A stretch of 64,000 nt of DNA from Bacillus_BA songklensis (GTDB taxonomy: Bacteria > Bacillota > Bacilli > Bacillales > Bacillaceae_H). Below, piece by piece: positions 1 through 7,926 of the stretch (position 1 is the stretch's first letter; every line of letters starts with the position of its first letter). The stretch is taken from the NCBI RefSeq assembly GCF_042649685.1, contig NZ_JBHRZT010000052.1, positions 62,001 through 126,000 of the forward strand. Direction: 5' to 3'. The notes under the pieces were generated by a model, which saw nothing but the letters and a program-made list of their open reading frames with translations, searched no databases and was not told where the DNA came from. The position numbers were made by a program, and so were the translations under genes.

Positions 1-283
1 TTCCAAACCTTTCTGCGTATTGGCGGTGCAAATCCATTTCCCCATGCAAGGTCTCATCCAGGAGCTTGGCAAAAGCAGCCATCGTCTCGATATCTTTTGC
101 CTTCACGGCACCTAAAGCAAAAAGCTTGGAATAATCGATTAAGAACACGTAATCCTGTTTCATGTAACGGATAAAGGATTCGACAGGTAAATCCCCCTTC
201 CCCATCCCCACGACAAAAGGATGCTGATGGGTTTTGTCCCAGATTTCCTTTACTTTTTCAAAAAGAACTTCCGTAATCTTCAA
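1..283 (-). CDS. tenA: Thiaminase II / aminopyrimidine aminohydrolase TenA (partial, 3' end outside window)
   Basis: The first 94 codons of a TenA-family protein are present; the gene runs off the left edge. TenA hydrolyses aminomethylpyrimidine, a thiamin breakdown product, to hydroxymethylpyrimidine in the cytoplasm. The translated N-terminus has the family pattern: an early W-D-K-T-H-x-H-P-F stretch, then a Y-M-K-Q-D-Y-x-F-L-I-D-Y helix that carries the active-site aspartate/tyrosine region. The start is a TTG at 283, chosen because an AAGGAGG ribosome binding site lies just upstream inside the end of ylmB. Only 4 nt separate it from the ylmB stop, so the two are cotranscribed under the TPP riboswitch. 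That ylmB-tenA pairing is the known base-degraded-thiamin salvage module. Confidence 0.9.
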   Translation of the reverse strand, partial: MKITEVLFEKVKEIWDKTHQHPFVVGMGKGDLPVESFIRYMKQDYVFLIDYSKLFALGAVKAKDIETMAAFAKLLDETLHGEMDLHRQYAERFG

Positions 284-287
284 CTCT

Positions 288-1580
288 TTACTCCTCCTTT
301 CTGGTGTTACACCAGGTAGCGATAAATGCAGCTAAAACTTTAGTAAAATCTAATAATTGACGAATTTCAACCTTCTCATTTACTGCATGGGCATCCTCTA
401 ATTTTCCCGGCCCAAAAATGACCGTCGGAATACCGGCTCGGCCCAGCCATCCTGCATCGGTAACAGTAGGGGACATTCCAACTGTCGGTTTTTGACCTAA
501 TAGTTTTTCATACGAATGGGCTAAAAGGCGAATTCCCGGATGCTCAGGATCAATCTCCAAGGAAGGAAAAATCTCACCCCGATCAACAATCATCGATTTT
601 CCTCCCCATGTGAATTGCGGCGGATTCTCTCTCAACCACGGATCGGCTTCCGCCACAGCATTGATATGCTGTTCAATTTCATTGATAATCTCTTCGTAAT
701 CTTCATTTGGGTAAAAATGAACCGTAACCCACAGTGCGCAACGATCGGCCACAAACGCCGCATGTCTGCCTCCTTCAATGACGGCAGGGTTGATGGTATT
801 GCTGCCAGGTGCGAAGCCTTCATAGCTTTTTGTAACAGCCCAGTGGCGTTCCAGTTCCTGAAGGCCGGATATAATTTTCATCATTTTCTCAATCGCACTA
901 GCCCCTTTTACGCCGCCACCCGCATGAATCATCTTCCTCCGCAGGCCATCATGATAGGTTTCTTTGCTTTGAATCGTTATCCAACCGGTAATGACGCCGC
1001 CCTGTCCCTGAATATGTAAATCGCTGGTATCGACGATGACAGCATAGTCTGCCGTATAGCCCCTCTCTGTACAAGCCAGCGTTCCAGCCTCGCCCACTTC
1101 TTCACCGATAACCGATTGAAATTGAAGATCCCCTTTTATGGTAATACCTAATTCTTTTAAAAGTTTAATAGCGAGTAGCGATGCCGCGATTCCACCCTTC
1201 ATATCGGCAACACCACGACCATAAATATAGGAATCTTTGATATGTGCAGCAAAAGGAGAGGAGTCCCATTCTTTATCATCGCCAACTTCCGCAACATCCA
1301 CATGCCCGTTTACAATCAGGCTATTATATTGCCCGGAAGCTTCCCCCGGCAAAATCCCTACAACATTCGGATCCCCTGGATAAACATCCCATTTATCCGT
1401 CTTAAATCCCAATTCCTCCAGATAGCCTTTGATGAATTCCTGCACATCGTTTGTATTTCGAGCAGGTGGACTTACCGTTGGAAACGCGATTAGTTTGGTC
1501 AGTAGTTCGATTAATTCTTCTTTTCTTGCATCCACTTCATATGAAATCCGTTCAAATAAATCCCCAGATACTGCTCTCAT
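288..1580 (-). CDS. ylmB: N-formyl-4-amino-5-aminomethyl-2-methylpyrimidine deformylase (YlmB-like, M20 family)
   Basis: A 430-residue M20/ArgE-DapE-type metallohydrolase. Metal ligands are visible in the NGHVDV segment, in D-M-K-G-G and in the GEEVGE motif, with a late H-A-V-N-E histidine. Family members are often called acetylornithine deacetylase, but the TPP riboswitch upstream and tenA directly downstream point to YlmB, which deformylates a thiamin degradation product before TenA acts. The open frame extends to a GTG at 1631, but that start lies inside the riboswitch terminator hairpin. The ATG at 1580 follows an AAAGGGG binding site and is preferred. Function rests on family knowledge plus context; an amino-acid deacetylase role is the alternative. 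Confidence 0.85.
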   Translation of the reverse strand: MRAVSGDLFERISYEVDARKEELIELLTKLIAFPTVSPPARNTNDVQEFIKGYLEELGFKTDKWDVYPGDPNVVGILPGEASGQYNSLIVNGHVDVAEVGDDKEWDSSPFAAHIKDSYIYGRGVADMKGGIAASLLAIKLLKELGITIKGDLQFQSVIGEEVGEAGTLACTERGYTADYAVIVDTSDLHIQGQGGVITGWITIQSKETYHDGLRRKMIHAGGGVKGASAIEKMMKIISGLQELERHWAVTKSYEGFAPGSNTINPAVIEGGRHAAFVADRCALWVTVHFYPNEDYEEIINEIEQHINAVAEADPWLRENPPQFTWGGKSMIVDRGEIFPSLEIDPEHPGIRLLAHSYEKLLGQKPTVGMSPTVTDAGWLGRAGIPTVIFGPGKLEDAHAVNEKVEIRQLLDFTKVLAAFIATWCNTRKEE

Positions 1581-1611
1581 TTTTCTTACCCCTTTAAAAA
1601 CGCATTTTTTA

Positions 1612-1652
1612 CAAAATAAAAACCCACTCACTTCCGGAGAAATGGATGGGTT
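1612..1652 (-). terminator. Riboswitch-controlled intrinsic terminator upstream of ylmB
   Basis: On the minus strand an AACCCA...TGGGTT hairpin is followed by a T-rich run (TTTTTATTTT). It sits between the TPP aptamer and the ylmB start, so it is the likely expression platform: thiamin pyrophosphate binding would favour termination here. Confidence 0.75.
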
Positions 1653-1696
1653 GAATTATTCATGCCCAAAAATGAGGCTGACATAAATAGCTCGTC

Positions 1697-1780
1697 CCAC
1701 TTCCCTCCGCTGGCATAATCCAGATCAGGTTCAAAGGGTCTAGAACAAAAGTTCCATCTCAGCCATAGGCCCCCCTAGTG
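1697..1780 (-). promoter_or_regulatory. TPP riboswitch (THI element)
   Basis: The minus strand shows the hallmark thi-box segments in order: a G-rich 5' helix strand, CTGAGATGG, ACCCTTTGAACCTGATCTGG, then ATTATGCCAGCGGAGGGAAG. These match the conserved TPP aptamer core. It precedes a hairpin terminator and ylmB-tenA, so thiamin pyrophosphate should repress the salvage operon. Confidence 0.95.
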
Positions 1781-1976
1781 TGATTCGATCATATATTAAA
1801 TTCAAAATATATTTAAAACTATAGCACAGAATAAATATTTGTAAAGTAATACATTTTCTCTAAGTGGTGCCCAATTCAATATGAGGGCAAAAAGGTTATC
1901 CGGTGAAGGTATCTGCAAATTTTTGGATCCTCATTCACTTTTTTATTTCACAATGAGATTCACTTAATCAATTGAT

Positions 1977-2034
1977 AAAAAAAACGCCACCTCCAAATTC
2001 TCACCAAAAAGGAAGAAAATGCAGACGACGTTTT
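1977..2034 (-). terminator. Terminator of the xpt-pbuX operon
   Basis: Minus-strand hairpin of about 12 bp (AAAACGTCGTCT pairing with GGAGGTGGCGTTTT, including G-U pairs) followed by eight T residues, about 50 nt after the pbuX stop. Confidence 0.75.
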
Positions 2035-2086
2035 AACGTATTTTATACGTGAATATGTTGGATAAATACTAAGGAAAGGTTACGCT

Positions 2087-3394
2087 TTAGGAAACCTTTT
2101 GATCTACCATGTTTGTTACATTCGTTACTTTTTCTTTTTTCTTTAAAATGTTAAACACAATATTTAATACAATCGCCGTAATACTGCCCGCTACGATTCC
2201 GTTCGCCGTCAGGATTTGGAGGCTTGGGGGGAATTTGGCAAACAAATCGGGAACGACCGTTACGCCCAATCCCATTCCGACGGAACAAGCGATGATCAAT
2301 AAATTTTCTTGAGAAGCGAAGTTCACTGTACTTAACATTTTAATTCCGTATGCTACGACCATTCCAAACATCGCGACCATGGCACCGCCAAGTACCGGAT
2401 TCGGAATAATGGTCGTAATGGCAGCAATTTTCGGAACGAACCCAAGCAGCACTAATAAGCTTCCTGCTGCAACAATGACATTTCGTGCTTTGACACCCGA
2501 TAATTGAACAAGACCGACGTTTTGGGAATATGTCGTGTACGGAAATGCATTAAACAATCCTCCTAGGATAATAGCCAATCCCTCTGCACGATACCCATTT
2601 TCTAAATCTTTTTCCGTTAATTTGCGTTCACAAATATCACTTAGTGCAAAATAAACACCAGTTGATTCCACCAAACTTACAATGGCAACAAGCAACATGG
2701 TTAAAATGGCTGTTACGTTAAATGTCGGCATTCCAAAGTAAAACATTTCCGGCATATGGAACCACGATGCTTCACCAACAGCGGATAGGTCTACTTTGCC
2801 CATAAAACCGGCTACAATCGTACCGACCAATAAACCTAATAAAATGGCAACAGAACGAATAAAACCATCAAAAAAGCGGTATAACAAAATGATGAACGCC
2901 AACACGCCAAACGCCAGCGCAATATTGCTGATATCACCGAAATCCTTGCTGCCTTCACCGCCGGCCATGTTTTTCATTGCTACTGGAATAAGGGTAATCC
3001 CAATCACGGTTACCACTGAACCCGTTACAACAGGCGGAAAAAATTTCACGAGCTTTCCGAAATACTTTGCCGTTAATACAACCATAATGCCTGATGTGAT
3101 AATCGCGCCATAAACCGACGATACACCGTACGAACTGCCAATGGCAATGATTGGGCCTACAGCTGTAAACGTACAGCCTAATACAACCGGTAATCCGATT
3201 CCAAAGAAACGATTTTTTGAAACTTGTAATAAAGTGGCAATTCCACACATTAATAAATCAATCGCGACTAAATATGTGAGCTGTTCTTGCGTTAACCCTA
3301 ACGCTCCTCCAACAATTAATGGCACGATAATGGCACCGCCGTACATCGCTAACACATGCTGGAACCCTAATGAAAGAACTTTTCCCTTGTTCAT
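2087..3394 (-). CDS. pbuX: Xanthine permease PbuX
   Basis: A 435-residue nucleobase:cation symporter of the NCS2 family in the cytoplasmic membrane. The sequence is hydrophobic throughout, with about 12-14 membrane segments. It has the family Q-N-V-G-L motif (residues about 290) following a Y-T-T-Y-S segment, which is characteristic of xanthine/uric acid permeases. It starts 3 nt after the xpt stop, with its binding site inside the end of xpt, so the two are translationally close and share the guanine riboswitch. Length is normal for the family. The same arrangement, xpt-pbuX behind a guanine riboswitch, is known in B. subtilis. Confidence 0.93.
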   Translation of the reverse strand: MNKGKVLSLGFQHVLAMYGGAIIVPLIVGGALGLTQEQLTYLVAIDLLMCGIATLLQVSKNRFFGIGLPVVLGCTFTAVGPIIAIGSSYGVSSVYGAIITSGIMVVLTAKYFGKLVKFFPPVVTGSVVTVIGITLIPVAMKNMAGGEGSKDFGDISNIALAFGVLAFIILLYRFFDGFIRSVAILLGLLVGTIVAGFMGKVDLSAVGEASWFHMPEMFYFGMPTFNVTAILTMLLVAIVSLVESTGVYFALSDICERKLTEKDLENGYRAEGLAIILGGLFNAFPYTTYSQNVGLVQLSGVKARNVIVAAGSLLVLLGFVPKIAAITTIIPNPVLGGAMVAMFGMVVAYGIKMLSTVNFASQENLLIIACSVGMGLGVTVVPDLFAKFPPSLQILTANGIVAGSITAIVLNIVFNILKKKEKVTNVTNMVDQKVS

Positions 3395-3396
3395 AT

Positions 3397-3993
3397 TTAC
3401 ATTCCTCCTGCTAACGCTTCTTCTTTTACAAATTCCACTTTTCCGTTTTCCAAGGAAGCAATGCGTGCAAGCGACTCGACTTGAATGCCTGCATCGTTTA
3501 ATCTCTGACGTCCATCCTGGAACGATTTTTCAATGACGATTCCAATTCCCGCTACTTTTGCACCAACCTGCTTGACAATTTCCATTAATCCTAAAGCGGC
3601 CTGGCCGTTTGCAAGGAAATCATCGATGATTAAGATCTGGTCATTTGGAGAAACGAATTTTTCTGCGACAGTAATTTCATTTTCCTCTTTTTTCGTAAAC
3701 GAATATACTTTTGCCGTAATCAATCCTTCTCTTAAAGTTAATGACTTACGTTTACGAGCGAAAATCATCGGAACTTCCAATTCTAAAGCAGTCATAATGG
3801 CCGGGGCAATCCCTGAAGACTCAATCGTTAACACTTTTGTAATTTTTTTATGTTGAAAGCGTCTAGCAAACTCTTTTCCCATCTCTTTCATTAAAACAGG
3901 ATCCATTTGATGATTGATAAATGAATCAACTTTCAAGACGGTGTTCGATAAAACGATTCCTTCTGCTAAAATCTTTTCCTCTAGTTGTTTCAT
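3397..3993 (-). CDS. xpt: Xanthine phosphoribosyltransferase
   Basis: A 198-residue cytoplasmic PRTase that converts xanthine and PRPP to XMP. Visible are the VKVDSFINHQ-type N-terminus of this subfamily (here L-K-V-D-S-F-I-N-H-Q), a T-I-E-S-S-G-I-A-P loop, and the PRPP-binding ILIIDDFLANGQA motif near residues 125-137. The open frame reaches 4089, but the upstream part translates the riboswitch terminator. The ATG at 3993 follows a GGGGGA site and aligns with known Xpt starts. First gene of the operon with pbuX. Confidence 0.95.
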   Translation of the reverse strand: MKQLEEKILAEGIVLSNTVLKVDSFINHQMDPVLMKEMGKEFARRFQHKKITKVLTIESSGIAPAIMTALELEVPMIFARKRKSLTLREGLITAKVYSFTKKEENEITVAEKFVSPNDQILIIDDFLANGQAALGLMEIVKQVGAKVAGIGIVIEKSFQDGRQRLNDAGIQVESLARIASLENGKVEFVKEEALAGGM

Positions 3994-4043
3994 TTTGAAT
4001 TCCCCCACATCTTTCATTCTCGGGTTAAGCCTTTTTGCCCAAA

Positions 4044-4100
4044 AACAAAAAGCCCAAAGACATTGCTGCACTCGATATGAGTAGAGCAATGTCTTTGAGC
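4044..4100 (-). terminator. Attenuator hairpin of the guanine riboswitch
   Basis: Minus-strand hairpin with a 16 bp stem (GCTCAAAGACATTGCT against AGCAATGTCTTTGGGC) followed by TTTTTGTTTTT, between the purine aptamer and xpt. Guanine or xanthine-pool signals would be read out here as premature termination. Confidence 0.9.
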
Positions 4101-4162
4101 TTAATAGATAAACGCAAAGAAAAGAATGAAAAGACAGGAACAGCCTTTACGATTCTTCACCG

Positions 4163-4236
4163 CCCACTCATAGTCAAACCATTTACGGTGGTTCGGTAGA
4201 AACTTTCGGGCCATATCCCCGCAATTATATGAGTGC
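4163..4236 (-). promoter_or_regulatory. Guanine riboswitch (purine aptamer)
   Basis: On the minus strand the P1 strands CACTCATATAAT and ATGAGTG flank the conserved core, including GGATATGGC, AGTTTCTACCG and CCGTAAATGG. The specificity position in the GACTA segment is C, which selects guanine rather than adenine. It controls xpt-pbuX. Confidence 0.95.
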
Positions 4237-4254
4237 TGTTATTAAGTTACTTGA

Positions 4255-4283
4255 ATTATAACAAGAAAATGAAAGAATGAAAA
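4255..4283 (-). promoter_or_regulatory. Probable sigma-A promoter of xpt-pbuX
   Basis: On the minus strand a perfect TATAAT (-10, at 4255-4260) lies 17 bp from a weak TTTTCA (-35, at 4278-4283), about 20 nt before the aptamer. Confidence 0.6.
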
Positions 4284-4458
4284 GAGAATATCTAGAGATT
4301 ATACGAACATTTCACAACAAAAACATTCTAAACATTCGATTTTTACATTCCAATCTATAAGACGACTAACGCACTCCATGCCCTTGAGTGGCTTCTTTAC
4401 CAGATTCATTTAATGAAAAGACTTTTGTAAGATGCCGGGAAAACTTCTGAGCAGACCC

Positions 4459-4556
4459 CTTGACCCCTCTTTTTTATTCATGATATAGTTACCCAGGTAA
4501 ATAAAATCACTTTTTGATCAAGTGGTTGTTTTTTTGTTTTTCAGTTACCTAGGTAA
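4459..4556 (+). promoter_or_regulatory. Promoter with two palindromic operators for the MarR/MFS operon
   Basis: TTGACC (4459-4464) and TATAGT (4483-4488) form a -35/-10 pair with an 18 bp spacer. TTACCCAGGTAA (4488-4499) overlaps the end of the -10 box, and the perfect palindrome TTACCTAGGTAA lies at 4545-4556, just before the ribosome binding site of the MarR gene. Two copies of one palindrome around the transcription start are the expected layout for autorepression by the MarR protein. The remaining DNA back to 4284 shows no gene. Confidence 0.7.
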
Positions 4557-4577
4557 TGATTTTTAGGAGTGATTCAA

Positions 4578-5018
4578 ATGTTGGATAATCATAATTTATT
4601 CCACTCTATCCATCAGCTATCCCGTCAATTGACAAAACATGTAAATGAAGTATTGCAGCCATTTGGATTGTATAGTGCACAGTGGTCAGTTTTATATGTG
4701 CTAAAGAAAAAAGGAACTTTAACGCAAACAGGTCTTTGTGAGTATTTATCTGTTGAAGCCCCACCTATGACGCGAACCATTCAAAGGCTCATAAAACAAG
4801 GATATGTCAAACAAGTCCCGGGAGAAGATAAACGAACGAAACACATTCAATTAACAGAGAAGGCACTGATAGAATTTCCAAAGTGGGAAGAAGCCATCTT
4901 ACAAATGAATGATTCTTTAATTAAACAATTCTCGAAGTCTTCACAGGAGGAGCTTTACATACTCGTTTCCACGTGGCTCCATCAACTTCAGTCATCCACA
5001 ACAGGGGGAGATAAATAA
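4578..5018 (+). CDS. MarR-family transcriptional regulator
   Basis: A 146-residue winged-helix regulator. The N-terminal helix is followed by a helix-turn-helix around residues 50-75 (L-T-Q-T-G-L-C-E-Y-L then a T-R-T-I-Q-R-L recognition helix) and a wing ending in G-E-D-K-R-T-K-H, where the D-x-R signature of MarR proteins is seen. A GTG at 4569 is possible, but it lies inside the AGGAG ribosome binding site; the ATG at 4578 has correct spacing. Its stop codon directly touches the start of the next MFS gene, so they form one operon. It probably represses its own operon through the two TTACCYAGGTAA palindromes. The inducer is unknown. Confidence 0.88.
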   Translation: MLDNHNLFHSIHQLSRQLTKHVNEVLQPFGLYSAQWSVLYVLKKKGTLTQTGLCEYLSVEAPPMTRTIQRLIKQGYVKQVPGEDKRTKHIQLTEKALIEFPKWEEAILQMNDSLIKQFSKSSQEELYILVSTWLHQLQSSTTGGDK

Positions 5019-6245
5019 ATGAATAAACCAAAATTATGGACAAAAAATTTTATTAGTGTTTCTTTAAGCAGCTTTTTTCTTTTTCTAACTTTTTATGACT
5101 TGTTAGTAACATTACCTATTTATGCCTTACAAGACTTACATGGTGATGAATCAAACGCTGGACTAATTGTGACGGTTTTCATAATTGCAGCGATTATCAT
5201 CCGGCCTTTAGCAGGCAAATGGATGGAGTCAGTAGGAATGCGCTTTATTTTAATAAGCTCACTTCTTATTTTTTTTGCAGCATCCACCTTCTATTTTACA
5301 TCTCATTCTATGATTAGCTTATTGATTCTTCGCTTTTTTCATGGAATCGGATTCGGAATGGCTACAACAGCTACCGGGGCAATTGTGGCTGATATTATTC
5401 CGGATGCCCGTAGAGGAGAAGGAATGGGCTATTATGCTCTGTCCATGAATCTTGCAATGGTCATTGGTCCTTTTTTAGGATTGACGGCAATGCAGCAATG
5501 GGGGATGAATGTGCTGTTCACCATCAGTGCCATTTGTGCTCTTTGTGCATTCATCGCAGGGTTATCCATTAAATTATTGAAGAAAGAACAGACAGAAATC
5601 CCGGTTACGCCTGCACGTAAAACAGGAATTGGCTTTAAAGGCTTATTCGAAGTTTCTGCTATTCGTATATCCATGGTGGGAGCATTATTCGCTTTAGTTT
5701 ACTCCTCTATTCTTTCTTTCGTATCCGTATATGCCAAAGAGCTTGGCTTGGCGGAAGCAGCCAGCTATTTCTTTGTCGTCTATGCCCTTGTCTTGGTCCT
5801 TTCCAGGCCTTTTACGGGAAAATGGTTTGATCTGTATGGAGCAAACGCTATTGTTTATCCTGCTATTTTCTGTTTTGCCGTTGGTATGGTTCTCTTAGGC
5901 ACGGCCGAAACGGCTCTTGTCTTTCTTTTATCCGCCTCTCTTATTGGTCTTGGCTGGGGAACGCTGTTTCCTATCTTTCAAACGATTGCCATCCAGGAGG
6001 CACCTCCCGCACGAAGAGGGTTGGCGACTGCTACCTTCCTTTCCATCTTTGACTTAGGGATTGGAATTGGATCATTTATCGTAGGACTCGCCGGAACCAA
6101 AGTAGGATTTAGCTCTTTATATTTTTACAGTTCATTCCTTGTTTTAATCGGAATCGGTGTTTACTATCTGCTTCACGGACGAATATCTCTCCCCTCTATG
6201 AATAAAAAGCAAAATCATGGTCACAACATGTCTTCCCAAGCATGA
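5019..6245 (+). CDS. MFS transporter (drug-efflux type)
   Basis: A 408-residue cytoplasmic-membrane protein with about 12 hydrophobic segments. The loop 2-3 motif is degenerate (R-P-L-A-G-K-W-M-E-S-V-G), and another R-P-F-T-G-K-W-F-D copy appears at the start of the second half, as expected from the two-fold MFS repeat. A TM5 segment with MVIGPFLG matches the proton-antiporter motif C, suggesting efflux rather than uptake. It begins immediately after the MarR stop with AGGGGGAG as binding site. The pairing suggests export of a toxic compound sensed by the MarR protein; the substrate cannot be read from sequence. Confidence 0.85.
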   Translation: MNKPKLWTKNFISVSLSSFFLFLTFYDLLVTLPIYALQDLHGDESNAGLIVTVFIIAAIIIRPLAGKWMESVGMRFILISSLLIFFAASTFYFTSHSMISLLILRFFHGIGFGMATTATGAIVADIIPDARRGEGMGYYALSMNLAMVIGPFLGLTAMQQWGMNVLFTISAICALCAFIAGLSIKLLKKEQTEIPVTPARKTGIGFKGLFEVSAIRISMVGALFALVYSSILSFVSVYAKELGLAEAASYFFVVYALVLVLSRPFTGKWFDLYGANAIVYPAIFCFAVGMVLLGTAETALVFLLSASLIGLGWGTLFPIFQTIAIQEAPPARRGLATATFLSIFDLGIGIGSFIVGLAGTKVGFSSLYFYSSFLVLIGIGVYYLLHGRISLPSMNKKQNHGHNMSSQA

Positions 6246-6265
6246 TGAATTACCTTCTCTTCATT

Positions 6266-6313
6266 TAAAAACAAAGAGGTTAACCAAAACACTGGTTAAC
6301 CTCTTTGTTTTTA
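6266..6313. terminator. Bidirectional terminator between the MFS gene and ypwA
   Basis: Perfect inverted repeat: AAAAACAAAGAGGTTAACC and its complement around an 8-base loop, with A- and T-runs on both sides, located between convergent genes. Confidence 0.9.
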
Positions 6314-7834
6314 AACTAATTGATAGATACGTCTATACTTCTCTTCCAGATAATCAATCAAATACCCCGCATTGAGCCCTTCACCGGTCACATCTTGAAG
6401 AATCTCGAGCGGCTGCTTCGTTTTACCGTACTGATGGATATGATATGTCAGCCACTGGCGAATTTCATCTACTTTTCCATCTTCGATTAATTGGTCGAAG
6501 TCTGGTAAATCTTTTAAGATCGCATGCTTAAATTGTGCGGCATACATGTATCCAAGGGCATAAGAAGGAAAATAACCGAAATCCCCCCCTGACCAATGGA
6601 CGTCCTGAAGCACACCTTTCGCATCATTTTCAGGGCGGATGCCTAAATATTCTTCGTATTTATCGTTCCAGATTTGAGGCAAATCTTTTACTTCGATTTC
6701 TCCATTAATCAATCCTTTTTCAATCTCATAACGAACCATGATATGAAGCGGATACGTCAGTTCATCTGCTTCAATGCGAATGAGGGACGGCTTTGATTCA
6801 TTGACTGCACGGTAAAAATCATCTAAAGCAACATCGTCAAATTGTCCCGGTGTGTATTGTTTCAATATACCGTAGTTGCGCTTCCAGAACGAATAGTTCT
6901 TTCCGATAAACTTTTCAAAAAACAGTGATTGTGATTCATGGATGCCCATTGACGTCCCATCACATAAATTCGTTCCAATCAACTCTTTGGAAATGTTTTG
7001 CTCATACAGTGCATGGCCGCATTCATGAATCGTTCCGAAAATGGCCGTCCGGAAATCATTCTCATCATATCTTGTCGTAATCCTTACGTCCCCCGGGTTT
7101 AATCCTGTTGCAAATGGATGGACCGTTTCATCTAAACGGCCCGCTTCAAAGTCATAGCCAAGCTCCTTCAAGATGGCCAGGCTAAATTTGCGTTGCTGCT
7201 CTTTCGGGAAATGACGGTATAAAAAAGACGTGGCCGGTTTATTGGTTGAAGCGGCGATTTGTTGAACAAGCGGTACAATGCGATCGCGAAGCTGGCCGAA
7301 TACACGGTCAATCACTTCAACGGTTACCCCCGGCTCGTACATATCAAGAAGCGTGTTGTACTTATTTCCTTTATATCCCCAGTACTCCACGAAACGTTTT
7401 TTGTATTCCACAATCTTTTCTAAATATGGCTGGAACAAAGCAAAGTCGGATTTTGCCTTTGCCTCCTCCCAGGCTGATTCTGATTTTGATGCTAATATTA
7501 TGTATTCTTTGTACTCATCTGCGGGGATTTTTTTATTGCGATCATATTCCTTTTGGCATTCAGACAGCATTTTCTTTGTGATGTCCGATATATGTTGCCC
7601 GGCTTCTCCCGTGTTTAATTGGGCAAGAAAAGCAGCCATTTCTTCTGATGTAGACATTTGAAATGCTTCAGATGACAGCATTCCGATCACTTCAGAGCGC
7701 TGTTCGACCCCTTTTTTCGGAGCTCCTGTTCGCAAATCCCAAAACATTACCCCAATCGCTTCATTGTAAGCCGTCATTTTTTTCACATATTCTAAAAATT
7801 GCTCCTCCAACATGAGAATACTCTCTTTGTTCAC
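6311..7834 (-). CDS. ypwA: Metallocarboxypeptidase of the M32 family (YpwA)
   Basis: A 507-residue cytoplasmic carboxypeptidase (thermostable carboxypeptidase 1 family). The zinc site HECGH sits in G-T-I-H-E-C-G-H-A-L-Y-E-Q-N near residue 270, followed by a third-ligand glutamate in the I-H-E-S-Q-S segment. The family R-I-E-A-D-E-L-T-Y-P-L-H-I motif is also intact. A TTG at 7852 is possible, but the GTG at 7834 has the GGGGGG ribosome site at the right distance. It is the first gene of the block shared with B. subtilis (next is ypvA). Physiological substrates are not established. Confidence 0.92.
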   Translation of the reverse strand: MNKESILMLEEQFLEYVKKMTAYNEAIGVMFWDLRTGAPKKGVEQRSEVIGMLSSEAFQMSTSEEMAAFLAQLNTGEAGQHISDITKKMLSECQKEYDRNKKIPADEYKEYIILASKSESAWEEAKAKSDFALFQPYLEKIVEYKKRFVEYWGYKGNKYNTLLDMYEPGVTVEVIDRVFGQLRDRIVPLVQQIAASTNKPATSFLYRHFPKEQQRKFSLAILKELGYDFEAGRLDETVHPFATGLNPGDVRITTRYDENDFRTAIFGTIHECGHALYEQNISKELIGTNLCDGTSMGIHESQSLFFEKFIGKNYSFWKRNYGILKQYTPGQFDDVALDDFYRAVNESKPSLIRIEADELTYPLHIMVRYEIEKGLINGEIEVKDLPQIWNDKYEEYLGIRPENDAKGVLQDVHWSGGDFGYFPSYALGYMYAAQFKHAILKDLPDFDQLIEDGKVDEIRQWLTYHIHQYGKTKQPLEILQDVTGEGLNAGYLIDYLEEKYRRIYQLV

Positions 7835-7891
7835 ATCGATTCCCCCCGTCAAAAAACTTTCTGAACAATTTTAACACATTTCTCTTCCATA

Positions 7892-7921
7892 AAAAAGAAA
7901 ACCGCTGCCAAAGCAGCGGTT
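7892..7921 (-). terminator. Terminator of ypvA
   Basis: Minus-strand hairpin ACCGCTGC-TTTG-GCAGCGGT followed by TTTTCTTTTTT, beginning directly after the ypvA stop. Confidence 0.9.
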
Positions 7922-7926
7922 CCTTC

